Positions 26,900-35,028 of a DNA stretch of 64,000 bases are shown one piece after another (the first letter of the stretch is position 1; every line of letters starts with the position of its first letter). The notes below the pieces were generated by a model. The model worked only from the letters and a program-made list of their open reading frames with translations, was not told where the DNA came from and made no database searches. Source of the DNA: Arachidicoccus ginsenosidivorans (lineage in GTDB: Bacteria; Bacteroidota; Bacteroidia; Chitinophagales; Chitinophagaceae); assembly GCF_007971385.1 (NCBI RefSeq), contig NZ_CP042434.1, positions 4,650,001 to 4,714,000 of the forward strand. Reading direction: 5' to 3'. The translations under genes and the position numbers were made by a program.

Positions 26900-27232
26900 G
26901 ATTTTGGGCCCTGAATAAGTCGGCCGTCCAAAGATGATAACTTCCTGGCTGATTTATTGCTGAACTATTTATGCAGATGGATTCTTGAAGTAATAGTGCC
27001 TTTTGCTCCGTAGATTTATTAAATAACCGGTTGGGGCATTTGTTTCAATAAATAGAAAATAACAAAATAGAAAAAATGACAAAATTGCCAGCGCATCATG
27101 CGCTGGCAATTTTGTCTATCCCGGTTGGTTATTTGATTTGATTTGATTTTTTGCCATGGGGCTTCCGGGCCATTGTTTAGCCAGCATTTTCGCTATCTGC
27201 CCCCCTACTGTATTTGCGCAGTTGCTTCAACC
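26900..27232. other. Convergent intergenic region with 18-bp perfect hairpin
   Basis: Apart from the inverted repeat at 27078-27116 I see no gene or RNA in this stretch between sdhB (plus) and the T9SS protein (minus). Confidence 0.5.
27078..27116. terminator. 18-bp perfect inverted repeat, convergent terminator
   Basis: The arms 27078-27095 and 27099-27116 are exact complements around a 3-nt loop. The stem ends in AAAATT/AATTTT, so it can act as a terminator for both sdhB and the opposing T9SS gene. Confidence 0.8.
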
Positions 27233-28576
27233 CTATTTTTTGATAAAACGGCCCTTTTGGTTGTTTATCCGGTAATCATAAATCCCGCTTTTGAGTTGCT
27301 GTATACTTATTTTGTTTGCCCCTGCTGCAACCATCCCATTAAGTACCTGTCTGCCATTTAAGTCAAAAATCATCAGACGGCCGGCAGCACTGGAGATAAA
27401 ATAAATATAATCTGTGGCTGGGACTGGATAAGCCTTTACGGTAGTTGTCTGGGAGACATCAGTCCCTGCTTTGGGCTGGTAAATAATGGCGCTATAACTT
27501 ACCCGGCCGTTTAAATCCATTTGTTGGAGTCTATAGTAGTTGTTTAATTCTGGACTTGGATCCAGAAAACTATATGCTAAGCCGACGCTGCTATTGCCAC
27601 TCATTGACTTGCTGGGCTCAAAGCCAATGGTCGTATAGTGGATTGCGTCAACGCTTCGCTGGACGTAAAAGCCTTTGTTATTAATTTCTGTAGCGGTCTG
27701 CCAGGTAAGGGTAATGATGCCTTTGTTGTAGCTGGCTGAAAAGTCGCTTAAATTTACAGGTAAGGTCAGTGGACTACAGGGACTGCTAGCGCCTCTGGTT
27801 GCTGCGCCTATATTGCCGCCTGTACCGTTATAATCCACTACGATGGTCGCATCGCTGGTGAGTGGATTGCCGGATCCTTGTTCTAAATTGCCGGTGATTT
27901 TAATAAAGCCGGACCCGGAAATAGCCACAGGGGTGATCGCCGCATCATTGACCAGGTTGGTAGTCGTGATACTGCCCGGGCAGCTGAGTTGATTGGTACC
28001 CCCGGAAATAGTGAGCGTTCCCAAAGTGGTGAGCGCACCGCTGATTTGACTTTCTGGATTGGCTAATGTCAGATTGCCTGTTGTGGTAAAGACGCTGCCG
28101 GCATCCATGATTAAATGTCCGTTATTGAATCGACTATTACCACCCACCTGAAGGTTACTTTTGGTGAGTAGATGAACACTTTTCCCATCATTTAAGGTGG
28201 ACGCATAGTCCTTTGTTATACTAAAAGTGGCATTTTCCCCTAGCGTTACCATTTTAGAGCTGATAAAACTACCATTGACCGTCAAGTTGGCTGCTGTACC
28301 TAAAAGGATATATCCTCCCACCTGCAGGCTGCTACCTGGGTTTTTATTTACGGTTAGCTGACCGAAAATGATCAGATTGGCTCCGGCGTAGGTATCTGTG
28401 CAATTAAGCTGCACCACTGCTCCCTGAGGTATGGTGACGTTTATATTACCCGTACCACTGCAATTATAGGTGCCGGTGGTAAGGGTGACGTCCTGGTTTA
28501 TATAGCCTAGGTCTTGCGCATTGAGAAAAGTCATGGCACAAAGCAGCAGTCCACATAGAAGTAGATTCTTTATCAT
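27233..28576 (-). CDS. Secreted protein with type IX secretion (Por) C-terminal sorting domain
   Basis: The 447-aa protein has a signal peptide (MIKNLLLCGLLLCAMTFLNA) and repetitive beta-rich stretches (LIIFGQLTVNKNPGS, NLTVNGSFISSKMVTLGEN, NLQVGGNSRFNNGHLIM) that resemble a right-handed beta-helix or filamentous repeat, residues about 40-270. A fibronectin-like part (LTWQTATEINNKGFYVQRS) follows, then a type A T9SS domain of about 80 residues (VKAYPVPATDYIYF, LMIFDLNGRQVL, LKSGIYDYRI, RFIKK). It is predicted to be exported by T9SS and anchored or released at the surface. Its ligand or substrate is unknown. Confidence 0.88.
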   Translation of the reverse strand: MIKNLLLCGLLLCAMTFLNAQDLGYINQDVTLTTGTYNCSGTGNINVTIPQGAVVQLNCTDTYAGANLIIFGQLTVNKNPGSSLQVGGYILLGTAANLTVNGSFISSKMVTLGENATFSITKDYASTLNDGKSVHLLTKSNLQVGGNSRFNNGHLIMDAGSVFTTTGNLTLANPESQISGALTTLGTLTISGGTNQLSCPGSITTTNLVNDAAITPVAISGSGFIKITGNLEQGSGNPLTSDATIVVDYNGTGGNIGAATRGASSPCSPLTLPVNLSDFSASYNKGIITLTWQTATEINNKGFYVQRSVDAIHYTTIGFEPSKSMSGNSSVGLAYSFLDPSPELNNYYRLQQMDLNGRVSYSAIIYQPKAGTDVSQTTTVKAYPVPATDYIYFISSAAGRLMIFDLNGRQVLNGMVAAGANKISIQQLKSGIYDYRINNQKGRFIKK

Positions 28577-28596
28577 AATGTGTTGGGAGTTAGATT

Positions 28597-28630
28597 GTAG
28601 AATGGACCTGAATATAAAGATCCATTCTAC
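28597..28630. promoter_or_regulatory. 10-bp inverted repeat in the T9SS gene leader
   Basis: GTAGAATGGA (28597-28606) and TCCATTCTAC (28621-28630) are exact complements with a 14-nt loop, 20 nt upstream of the T9SS gene start. It could be an operator or leader hairpin. Confidence 0.45.
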
Positions 28631-28796
28631 GGGTTTTAGTTTTGGTGTATGTTTTAAGATTTAAGACCCGGCGGTTTTTTAAAAAAAACACCGCGAGATA
28701 AATTTTTTAAGGCGCTTAATTTTGGTTGCGGCCATCGACAAAACCTTAAGGTGTATCCGTACTGATTTATTTTATGTAACCAGTAGCTGGCGTTCC

Positions 28797-28830
28797 TTGG
28801 ATTATCACTTGGATTATCACTTGGATTAAC
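28797..28830. repeat. 12-bp tandem repeat TTGGATTATCAC
   Basis: Two exact copies and a partial third copy lie about 270 nt upstream of the sensor kinase. Confidence 0.7.
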
Positions 28831-29096
28831 TCTTGGATAACCTTTGGGTTTGGGTTTAAGTAGTCATAATAAGGGTAATATACTTTTTAATCATCAAATG
28901 CGTCACTATTCAATGCCTACATGTTATCTTTGTTAGGTCATGTATTTAATTGCGGCATTTTGTGGGTACGCCGCTTCAATTACAGGCCATTTATTTTTAA
29001 TTCCTGAAGCAAAACTACGATGAGCGACCATAACAGGCAATCGGGGGTAACCCCTACTTTTGGGGAGGCAAAAGCAGTTCCTATAATCATGGCCGG

Positions 29097-31085
29097 ATGC
29101 GCGCTCTTTGTGCGGGAGCAGGCTTATTGATCTTTTCACTGATACTTTTACTCATTACCGGCTGTAAAAACAAACCGACACGGCAGCCTAAATTAGTGAG
29201 TTCAGCTGATAAACAGCTTGTTACAAAAGCACTCGCCTCCATGGACAGTTTGCAGGAAGACCCTCATAATAAGATTGCGCACTTGAAATCCTACTATACT
29301 TCACTGTCTGAACCATTGAAAGCAAGCTTTGCCCGGCCTATTTTCAAAAAGCTTTTTATGATCGCCTACGCCCATCCAGATAGCACGGTACTGCCTTTTT
29401 ATAAAGCGCAGTTTATCCTAAGTCAGGATCAACCGGAGATTCAGGCGCAGACATTACTCTCTCAGGCAGCCTATTATCTGTATATCAATCAACAGGCTGA
29501 CAGCGGCTTACTGGCACTTCAGGCCTTAAAACCTTACAGAGCTGCCTTTAATGATACGGTGTATAATTCTTATTACGCTTTAATCGCCCAGACCTATTAT
29601 CAAAAAGGAGATTTTCAGCGGGCCGCTGATTATTACTTGAAAGCCATTAAGATTTCTGAAAAATTGAAAGATAGTATGTCCATGATTGGGAATTATGGCA
29701 ATTTGGCTGCTATCTATTCCAGTATGGATGAGGAAGATAAGGCGATCCCCATCAAAAAATGGAGTCTGGAATATTATACCCGGCACAAAAATGACGCGTA
29801 TGCCTTTATTGGTGAGGTGAGCCTGGCCAGATCCTATGCTACTTTATCCCAGATGGATAGTGCTTTTTATCATTATAAGCGGGCGCTGGCTTTAAAAAAA
29901 ACCGGCGTCAGTAATCCAAGTGTAGAAATAATTCTATATACCAATCTGGGGGAAATCTATTATGAAAGAAACAACCTGAAAAAGGCGCTCTATTTCTTTG
30001 ATCTGTGCAAAGCCCCATTGGCAGCCATCGGTACTGAAGAGCAGCGCCTGATGTATGTCATATTTTCTACCCCTGCCTATGAACAGGTAAAAACGGATCT
30101 CTTTTCAGAAATTAAAGACATGAAAACAGCTATTCAGCTGTTTTCTGATCAAAATAACCTGATCCTGGTAAAGGCAGCATATTTTAACCTTTATATGGTT
30201 TATGACAAACGCCATCAGTATCAAAATGCCTTAGGATATTATAAATCCTACGATTCGGTCACCAATATCCTGTCCAGTCAGGCGAATAATAAATATATAA
30301 CCCGCTTAAGGACACAGTACGATTTGCAGAAAAAGGAAACCACCATCGAAAAACAACAAAAGCAAATCGAGCGCAAAACAGCTTTTACCCGGTTGCTGGG
30401 GGTGCTGCTAATTGCAGGCGTTGCTATTGCCGCTTTTTTGATAACCTATACCAGATTACGTAGGAAAAGAAAAGAAACCGCTTTGCAACAGCAGTTCTCC
30501 GCCGGCCTTATCGCGCGTGGTGAGGCAGAGCGTGGTCGACTGGCCAGGGATTTGCATGATGGACTGGGTCAAAATATTCTGGTATTAAAACACCAGTTGA
30601 AAGATGGGGGAAAAATAGATGCTGCCAGTATTGACCGACTATTAGAAGAAGTAAGAGCGATTTCCAGAGGTGTGCATCCGATTATTTTGGACCAGATTGG
30701 TTTTAAGGAGAGTGTCTATCACATTTGTAAACATCTTTCAGAAAAAGAATCGCTTTTTATTTCTACAGACCTTCAATACAACGGCGAATTGGGTAAGGAA
30801 AAAGAACTGCAGCTATTCAGGATCTTTCAAGAAGGGCTCAATAATGTGATTAAATATGCCCAGGCGCAGGCAGCCAATATACAGACTAAGATTGAGGGCA
30901 GTGATTTTGTTGCCGTAATTCGCGACAACGGCAAAGGATTTGATGTTCAATCAACCCTGAATAGTGGCGCTTCTTTTGGCCTTTTCAGCATCCTTGAACG
31001 TAGCCGTGCCATTAATGGCAAGGCCTCCATTCACTCTTCCACTAGCGGCACACTGATTAAAATAAAAATACCTATTCATGGCTGA
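29097..31085 (+). CDS. TPR-containing sensor histidine kinase (HisKA_3 / NarX-like)
   Basis: The 662-aa protein starts with a lipobox-like signal (LILLLITGC, Cys near 23) and has TPR-type helices over residues about 30-400 (YYLKAIKISEKLKDSM; ALKKTGVSNPSVEIILYTNL). A coiled segment and one transmembrane helix follow (LLGVLLIAGVAIAAFLITYT). The HisKA_3 dimerisation helix carries the phospho-His (RGRLARDLHDGLGQNILVLK), and the ATPase domain shows FRIFQEGLNNVIKYAQA and IRDNGKGFD. Its stop overlaps the response regulator start by 8 nt, so the pair is co-translated. The signal sensed is unknown. Confidence 0.92.
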   Translation: MRALCAGAGLLIFSLILLLITGCKNKPTRQPKLVSSADKQLVTKALASMDSLQEDPHNKIAHLKSYYTSLSEPLKASFARPIFKKLFMIAYAHPDSTVLPFYKAQFILSQDQPEIQAQTLLSQAAYYLYINQQADSGLLALQALKPYRAAFNDTVYNSYYALIAQTYYQKGDFQRAADYYLKAIKISEKLKDSMSMIGNYGNLAAIYSSMDEEDKAIPIKKWSLEYYTRHKNDAYAFIGEVSLARSYATLSQMDSAFYHYKRALALKKTGVSNPSVEIILYTNLGEIYYERNNLKKALYFFDLCKAPLAAIGTEEQRLMYVIFSTPAYEQVKTDLFSEIKDMKTAIQLFSDQNNLILVKAAYFNLYMVYDKRHQYQNALGYYKSYDSVTNILSSQANNKYITRLRTQYDLQKKETTIEKQQKQIERKTAFTRLLGVLLIAGVAIAAFLITYTRLRRKRKETALQQQFSAGLIARGEAERGRLARDLHDGLGQNILVLKHQLKDGGKIDAASIDRLLEEVRAISRGVHPIILDQIGFKESVYHICKHLSEKESLFISTDLQYNGELGKEKELQLFRIFQEGLNNVIKYAQAQAANIQTKIEGSDFVAVIRDNGKGFDVQSTLNSGASFGLFSILERSRAINGKASIHSSTSGTLIKIKIPIHG

Positions 31086-31706
31086 TATATTACTGGCAGA
31101 CGATCATCCGGCCATTCTTCTGGGCATCAAAACTTATTTAGTGCAAAACGGCCATCATGTGATGGCCTGCTGCACGAATGGCATAGAGGCCTATAATAAT
31201 ATAATGACCAAAAGACCTCATATCGCTATTTTGGATATTAGCATGCCAGGTATGACTGGTATTGAAATTGCCAGTAAAGTCATTCAGTCCAGGTTGCCCA
31301 GTAAAATCGTTTTACTGACCCTGGATAAAGAGCTGGCTACTTACAATTATGCAAAAAAATTGGGGTCAGCGGCTTTTTATTAAAGGATTTTGCACTCGAT
31401 GAATTAGATCAATGTATTCAGGCTATTGTAAGAGGAGAAACTTATTTTAGTGAACAGTTAACTGCCAGTCTGCATGTGGGCAGCCAGGCCACTGCCCACA
31501 ACACTTTATCACTTTTGACCTTCTCGGAGAGAAAAATACTGGAACTGATCAGTCAGCAGAAGTCTTCTAAGGAAATAGCCGCGATGCTGTTTATTTCTGA
31601 AAAAACGGTAGAGACCCATCGGGCGCACATTATTAAAAAATTAGATATCCCTCCGATTAAAAATGCCCTGCTTAAATGGGCCATTGAAAATAAAAGGGAA
31701 CTCTAG
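31078..31706 (+). CDS. LuxR/NarL-type response regulator (apparent frameshift)
   Basis: The receiver domain shows DDHPAILLGI, the phospho-acceptor Asp in HIAILDISMPGMTG and a Thr/Lys region (KIVLLTLDKE). The frame stops after AAFY; with T6 instead of T5 at 31374-31378 it reads AAFLLKDFALDELDQCIQAI, the normal receiver C-terminus. It then runs to a LuxR helix-turn-helix (LTFSERKILELISQQKSSKE, IAAMLFISEKTVETHRAHI) and a stop at 31706. The repaired product is about 210 aa. It overlaps the kinase gene, so it is its likely partner. A terminator overlaps the stop codon. Confidence 0.9.
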
Positions 31707-31742
31707 GGCTTGCTTAAAAAAGTAACTGATTGCCCTATTTTT
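31704..31742 (+). terminator. Response-regulator terminator
   Basis: TAGGGC (beginning at the stop codon) pairs with GCCCTA at 31732-31737, followed by TTTTTG. Confidence 0.6.
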
Positions 31743-31769
31743 GAAAAGCCAGCAGCAGTTACCATGCAG

Positions 31770-32200
31770 TTAAAGCATGGCAATCAAAGCTGGCCCGAAT
31801 ATCCAACATCCGATAATCAAACTAATAACGGCTGCCACCAGCACCGCAGCGGCGGCCAAGTCTTTTACCAGGCCTATTTGGGGATCCCAGCCAGGATGCA
31901 GGCTATCTGCCAGGTGTTCTATAGCGGTATTGATGATTTCCAGGGCGAGTACCATGGCAATACATATCAAAATGATGCACCACTGCCAGCCACCAATATG
32001 CAGGAAAATACCCAGCAATATGGCTAACACGGCAGCGGCGCTATGCAGCCACATATTGTGCTCGTTTTAAAAGCATAGACGATGCCTTTAAAAGCGAATA
32101 AAAAGCATCGGGCTCTTTGTTGCCAAAACCTTTTCCTAGGGGAAGTCGTTGTGGATGGCTTTGGGCGCTGATGATCTGCTATGGACTTAGGGTCTTGCAT
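31770..32200 (-). CDS. dgkA: Diacylglycerol kinase family protein (apparent frameshift)
   Basis: The C-terminal 94 aa (from MWLHSAAAVLAILLG) has three transmembrane helices and the DgkA/UndPK signature ALEIINTAIEHLADSLH, with metal- and substrate-binding Glu and Asn. The N-terminal helix is one frame away: an ATG at 32200 (MQDPKSIADHQRP) runs through FAFKGIVYAFKT. One added base near 32063 gives KTEHNMWLHSAAA, matching the family. The repaired length is about 143 aa, slightly long because of a basic N-terminal extension. The family phosphorylates diacylglycerol or undecaprenol in the inner membrane; which one applies here is not decidable. Confidence 0.8.
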
Positions 32201-32277
32201 ACTTAGGGCTTCGTTTTGAGCTTGATTAAAGAAGTAGATTCAGGACGTTATTTCGGGACATCGTTTCAAGAATTGTG

Positions 32278-33327
32278 TCAAGACTTAGGGTGTGCTTTTT
32301 TATAAACTTCCTTCAGCTTTTCAATATTGGTGTGGGTATAGACCTGGGTGGCCGCCAGGCTGGCGTGGCCCAGCAATTCTTTCACCGCACTCAAATCTGC
32401 CCCGGCATTCAGCAGATGGGTGGCAAAGCTGTGGCGCAAAATATGCGGACTCTTTTTTTTAAGATCCGTTACTTCTGCCACCAAGGTGCAGACCATATGA
32501 TATACTTTTTTGTCATAGAGCGGTTTGCCTTTGTGGTCTGTCAGCAAAACGCTGTCTGGGTTGTTTTGCGTAAGTTCGGGGATCTTTGTTTTTTCCTGCT
32601 GGTATTGACTGATGAGTGCCACGAGACTGTCTGCTACGGGGATTAAACGCTCTTTGCCGCCTTTGCCGAGTACTTTAATTTGTTTTAGGCTTTTGTCTAT
32701 ATCTTTTTGCTTTAAAGAAATCAGCTCACTACGCCGGATGCCACATTCATACAACAGACAGATGCTTAGATAGGCTGTTAAATCATGGAAGTATTTTTTC
32801 CAAATCTGGGTCGATTGGCCATCTGGACCTGCCAGTGCATCGCTTCCCTGCAAAATACCAGCCGCTGCTTTAGCACTAAACTGTTCCGTTTCCAATAAGC
32901 CTTCTATTCGGCCTGGATGGATAAGGGCTGCTGCTTCGTTTTCCTTTAAAAAGGAGGGCAGCCTTTTGCTGATCTTTGGAAGCGTAATGGCGGTGAGTGG
33001 GGAGCTATCCACCAACTGGTTGCGTAATAAGTATTTATAAAAAGATTTTAAGGAAGATATCTTTCTATGCAGGCTTTTATTGCCGATGGGATGGGTTTTG
33101 TCGTTTTTAAGGGCCACCATCCAGCTGCGTATGACGGGTGCCTTTACTTTTTCAAATTCGAGGCCATCGTAATGGGTTACCAAGTAATCAAAAAACTGAT
33201 TCAGGTCAATTTGATAGGCAAGTACGGTATGCACAGAATAGCGCTTCTCAAATCTGAGATAATCCAGAAACTGACCCAAAGCCGGGATCCTGGCTGCCGC
33301 CCCTTCATGTGTTGCTTGCTGGTCCAT
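32278..33327 (-). CDS. xerC: Tyrosine recombinase XerC-like
   Basis: The 349-aa recombinase has the N-terminal SAM-like core-binding domain (FLDYLRFEKRYSVHTVLAYQ) and all catalytic residues: Arg in YECGIRRSELISL, Lys in LGKGGKERLIP, the HxxR in SPHILRHSFATHLL, His in ELLGHASLA, and the nucleophile in TQVYTHTN. It resembles XerC/XerD, which resolve chromosome dimers at dif. It is longer than usual because of a loop near residues 145-175. Lying beside rpsU is common in Bacteroidota. The rpsU terminator hairpin ends directly before this ATG. Confidence 0.93.
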   Translation of the reverse strand: MDQQATHEGAAARIPALGQFLDYLRFEKRYSVHTVLAYQIDLNQFFDYLVTHYDGLEFEKVKAPVIRSWMVALKNDKTHPIGNKSLHRKISSLKSFYKYLLRNQLVDSSPLTAITLPKISKRLPSFLKENEAAALIHPGRIEGLLETEQFSAKAAAGILQGSDALAGPDGQSTQIWKKYFHDLTAYLSICLLYECGIRRSELISLKQKDIDKSLKQIKVLGKGGKERLIPVADSLVALISQYQQEKTKIPELTQNNPDSVLLTDHKGKPLYDKKVYHMVCTLVAEVTDLKKKSPHILRHSFATHLLNAGADLSAVKELLGHASLAATQVYTHTNIEKLKEVYKKAHPKS

Positions 33328-33363
33328 AAAAAATTAGCCTTAAAGTTAGTACTTTAAGGCTAA
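33328..33363 (-). terminator. rpsU terminator abutting the xerC start
   Basis: A perfect 13-bp stem (arms 33334-33346 and 33351-33363) has a 4-nt loop. On the minus strand it is followed by T6 and then directly by the xerC ATG (33327). Confidence 0.8.
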
Positions 33364-33394
33364 AATCTTATCGTTATTGATAATAGATGCGAGA

Positions 33395-33592
33395 TTATTT
33401 CTCAATCTTGCCAGAAGCAATGTCTTGCTTATAGACCGCTTTCAGGACTTCAAAGCGACGTTTTACGGACGGTTTGGTAAAGTGCTGGCGCTCTCTTAAC
33501 TGCAATAACGTCTTGCTTTTCTCAAATTTCTTTTTATACTTTTTGAGTGCTTTATCGATGTTCTCACAATCTTTGGAATCAATAATCAACAT
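33395..33592 (-). CDS. rpsU: 30S ribosomal protein S21
   Basis: The 65-aa basic protein has the S21 pattern: ENIDKALKKYKKKFEKSKTL, then LRERQHFTKPSVKRRFE. S21 sits near the 3' end of 16S rRNA on the small-subunit platform. The size and sequence match Bacteroidota S21 closely. It is followed by a strong terminator and then xerC. Confidence 0.96.
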   Translation of the reverse strand: MLIIDSKDCENIDKALKKYKKKFEKSKTLLQLRERQHFTKPSVKRRFEVLKAVYKQDIASGKIEK

Positions 33593-33737
33593 AATTTTAT
33601 ATACCCCTTTTGGTTAAAGATGCGCAAAAATAGCCAACAATCAGGATATGACAAAAAATATACCTTCTTTTTGTAAGTTGTATAATTATATATACTGAAT
33701 ATCAACTAGTTGTAGAATTATCGCTGCGCAGGTTTTT

Positions 33738-33804
33738 AAAAATGCAGGTTGTAGGGTTGCCGCTACTGCATCCTGTGCCCTTTTGGCACAATCCCTGCAT
33801 TTTT
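33738..33804. promoter_or_regulatory. Nested hairpin in the rpsU-ribE divergent region
   Basis: AAAAATGCAGG (33738-33748) pairs with CCTGCATTTTT (33794-33804). Inside it, TGTGCC (33774-33779) pairs with GGCACA (33785-33790). It lies between two divergent genes and upstream of the ribE -7 box, so it ends no obvious gene. It does not match the FMN riboswitch consensus I know. Confidence 0.5.
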
Positions 33805-33835
33805 TGCTGCCATTACTCAGTAATCCTTGCTTTGT

Positions 33836-33870
33836 TTTGAACGCCGAGCGATTTATTTGGATTAACTTTG
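33836..33870 (+). promoter_or_regulatory. ribE promoter suggesting a leaderless transcript
   Basis: TAACTTTG at 33863-33870 fits the -7 consensus and lies only 5 nt before the ribE ATG. A TTTG at 33836-33839 is 23 nt upstream. The expected start of transcription falls at or next to the ATG. Confidence 0.55.
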
Positions 33871-33875
33871 CCACT

Positions 33876-34478
33876 ATGTTTACAGGAATCGTAGAAACAG
33901 TAGGTAAGATATTGGATATTTCGGCAAGTGGCCATAATTTATCTTTTTGGCTGGAAGCTGATATTACCCGGGAATTAAAGGTAGATCAAAGTATGAGTCA
34001 TGATGGTATCTGCCTCACCGTAGAGGCCATCAATGAAAGTCGCTATCAGGTGACGGCCATTGAGGAAACGATCCGTAAAAGTAATATCAGCGAGTGGCAG
34101 ATAGGCAAAACAGTGAATTTAGAGCGTTGTATGACCCTTGGCGGCCGCCTGGATGGTCATATCGTTCAAGGACATGTGGATGCCACAGGAACTTGTCTTA
34201 GCGTTACGCCTGAAAATGGCAGTTATCTGTATCGTTTTAGCTTTCCTAAGCCGTTTAATCATCTGATTATAGAAAAAGGCTCTATCGCTGTTTCTGGCAC
34301 GAGTCTGACTTGTTTTGATGTGGGCGATGGTGTCTTTTCAGTGGCCATCATTCCCTATACTTATCAGCATACGAGCATCAGTCAGATTAAGCCCGGTGAT
34401 CTGGTCAATCTGGAATTTGATGTCATTGGAAAATATATTGCCCGCATGCAGGCCTTTACGGTAGCAACTAAGCATTAA
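33876..34478 (+). CDS. ribE: Riboflavin synthase (alpha subunit)
   Basis: The enzyme dismutates two 6,7-dimethyl-8-ribityllumazine molecules to riboflavin. It starts at ATG 33876 with the diagnostic MFTGIVETVGKI; the 200-aa length and two tandem barrel repeats (MSHDGICLTVEAI in the first, GSIAVSGTSLTCFDV in the second) are typical. The motif GGRLDGHIVQGHVDATG is conserved. No other rib gene is adjacent. Confidence 0.96.
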   Translation: MFTGIVETVGKILDISASGHNLSFWLEADITRELKVDQSMSHDGICLTVEAINESRYQVTAIEETIRKSNISEWQIGKTVNLERCMTLGGRLDGHIVQGHVDATGTCLSVTPENGSYLYRFSFPKPFNHLIIEKGSIAVSGTSLTCFDVGDGVFSVAIIPYTYQHTSISQIKPGDLVNLEFDVIGKYIARMQAFTVATKH

Positions 34479-34588
34479 CCCTGGTGAACTGGCCTTGGAT
34501 TTTTCAGGGTAAACAATAACTTACTTAAACTTATTTAGCATTAAAACGCAGTTTTTCAAGCTGCTTTTACTTTAAAAAAATACTGATC

Positions 34589-34870
34589 ATGTCCGAATTT
34601 TCAATGGGTGATGCCATGAAAAACTTTATGCAGAAAAGCCGTCTTAAAAATGGACTTAAGTCCGCTGCCATTGAACAGGTCTGGCAGGAGATTATGGGCG
34701 AGGTCATTGCAAAATACACCAATAAACTGCAGATCATCAACCAAAAATTATTTATAACAACCAGTAATGGTCCTTTAAAAAATGAATTGATGTTTCAAAA
34801 GCAGCTGATCATTGAAAGGATCAATGAAAAAATGGGCGCTGGCACGATAAGCGAAGTGGTTATCAACTAA
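34589..34870 (+). CDS. DUF721 (DciA-like) protein
   Basis: The 93-aa protein matches the DUF721 family (MGDAMKNFMQKSRLKNGLK, VWQEIMGEVIAKYTNKLQII, KLFITTSNGPLKNELMFQK). Members include DciA, the ancestral loader of the replicative helicase. In Bacteroidota it is often near recF, but here recF is 24 kb away. A role in replication is inferred from the family, not shown here. Confidence 0.88.
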   Translation: MSEFSMGDAMKNFMQKSRLKNGLKSAAIEQVWQEIMGEVIAKYTNKLQIINQKLFITTSNGPLKNELMFQKQLIIERINEKMGAGTISEVVIN

Positions 34871-34985
34871 TTCAATCAATCAGTTAATCAATTTTTCAAC
34901 CACTTATTCAATTAATTCGTGCGTATGCCAGTGGTGTTGCCAGCTAATAAATAGTAAATATGAAGTAGGTAAAGGTGGTGGTTTC

Positions 34986-35023
34986 GTTCTTTGTCCCGGC
35001 CGCTAGCGGCCCGGACAAAGAAC
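34986..35023. terminator. 38-nt nearly perfect hairpin between convergent genes
   Basis: An 11-bp outer stem (GTTCTTTGTCC/GGACAAAGAAC) encloses the 14-bp palindrome GGCCGCTAGCGGCC. It lies 5 nt beyond the stop of the CBS/CorC gene. There is no T-tract, so it may stabilise mRNA ends rather than terminate intrinsically. Confidence 0.6.
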
Positions 35024-35028
35024 GGGCA

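Larger units (their letters stand above)
28577..29096. other. Divergent intergenic region with hairpins and a 12-bp repeat
   Basis: This stretch separates the T9SS gene (minus) and the sensor kinase (plus). It holds a 10-bp inverted repeat in the T9SS leader (28597-28630), a GCGG-T6-A8-CA-CCGC hairpin (28671-28694) and a tandem 12-bp repeat (28797-28830). The short open frames here look non-coding. Confidence 0.5.

Noticed and set aside
28933..29139. 68-codon minus-strand frame overlapping the start of the sensor kinase
   Set aside because: It overlaps the kinase signal peptide and has no recognisable motif.
32278..33327. Integrase of a mobile island
   Set aside because: The recombinase resembles XerC, sits beside rpsU as in other Bacteroidota, and has no cargo or att-like repeats around it.
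33660..33875. FMN riboswitch upstream of ribE
   Set aside because: The conserved RFN core is not present, and the promoter box lies 5 nt before the ATG, leaving no room for a leader.
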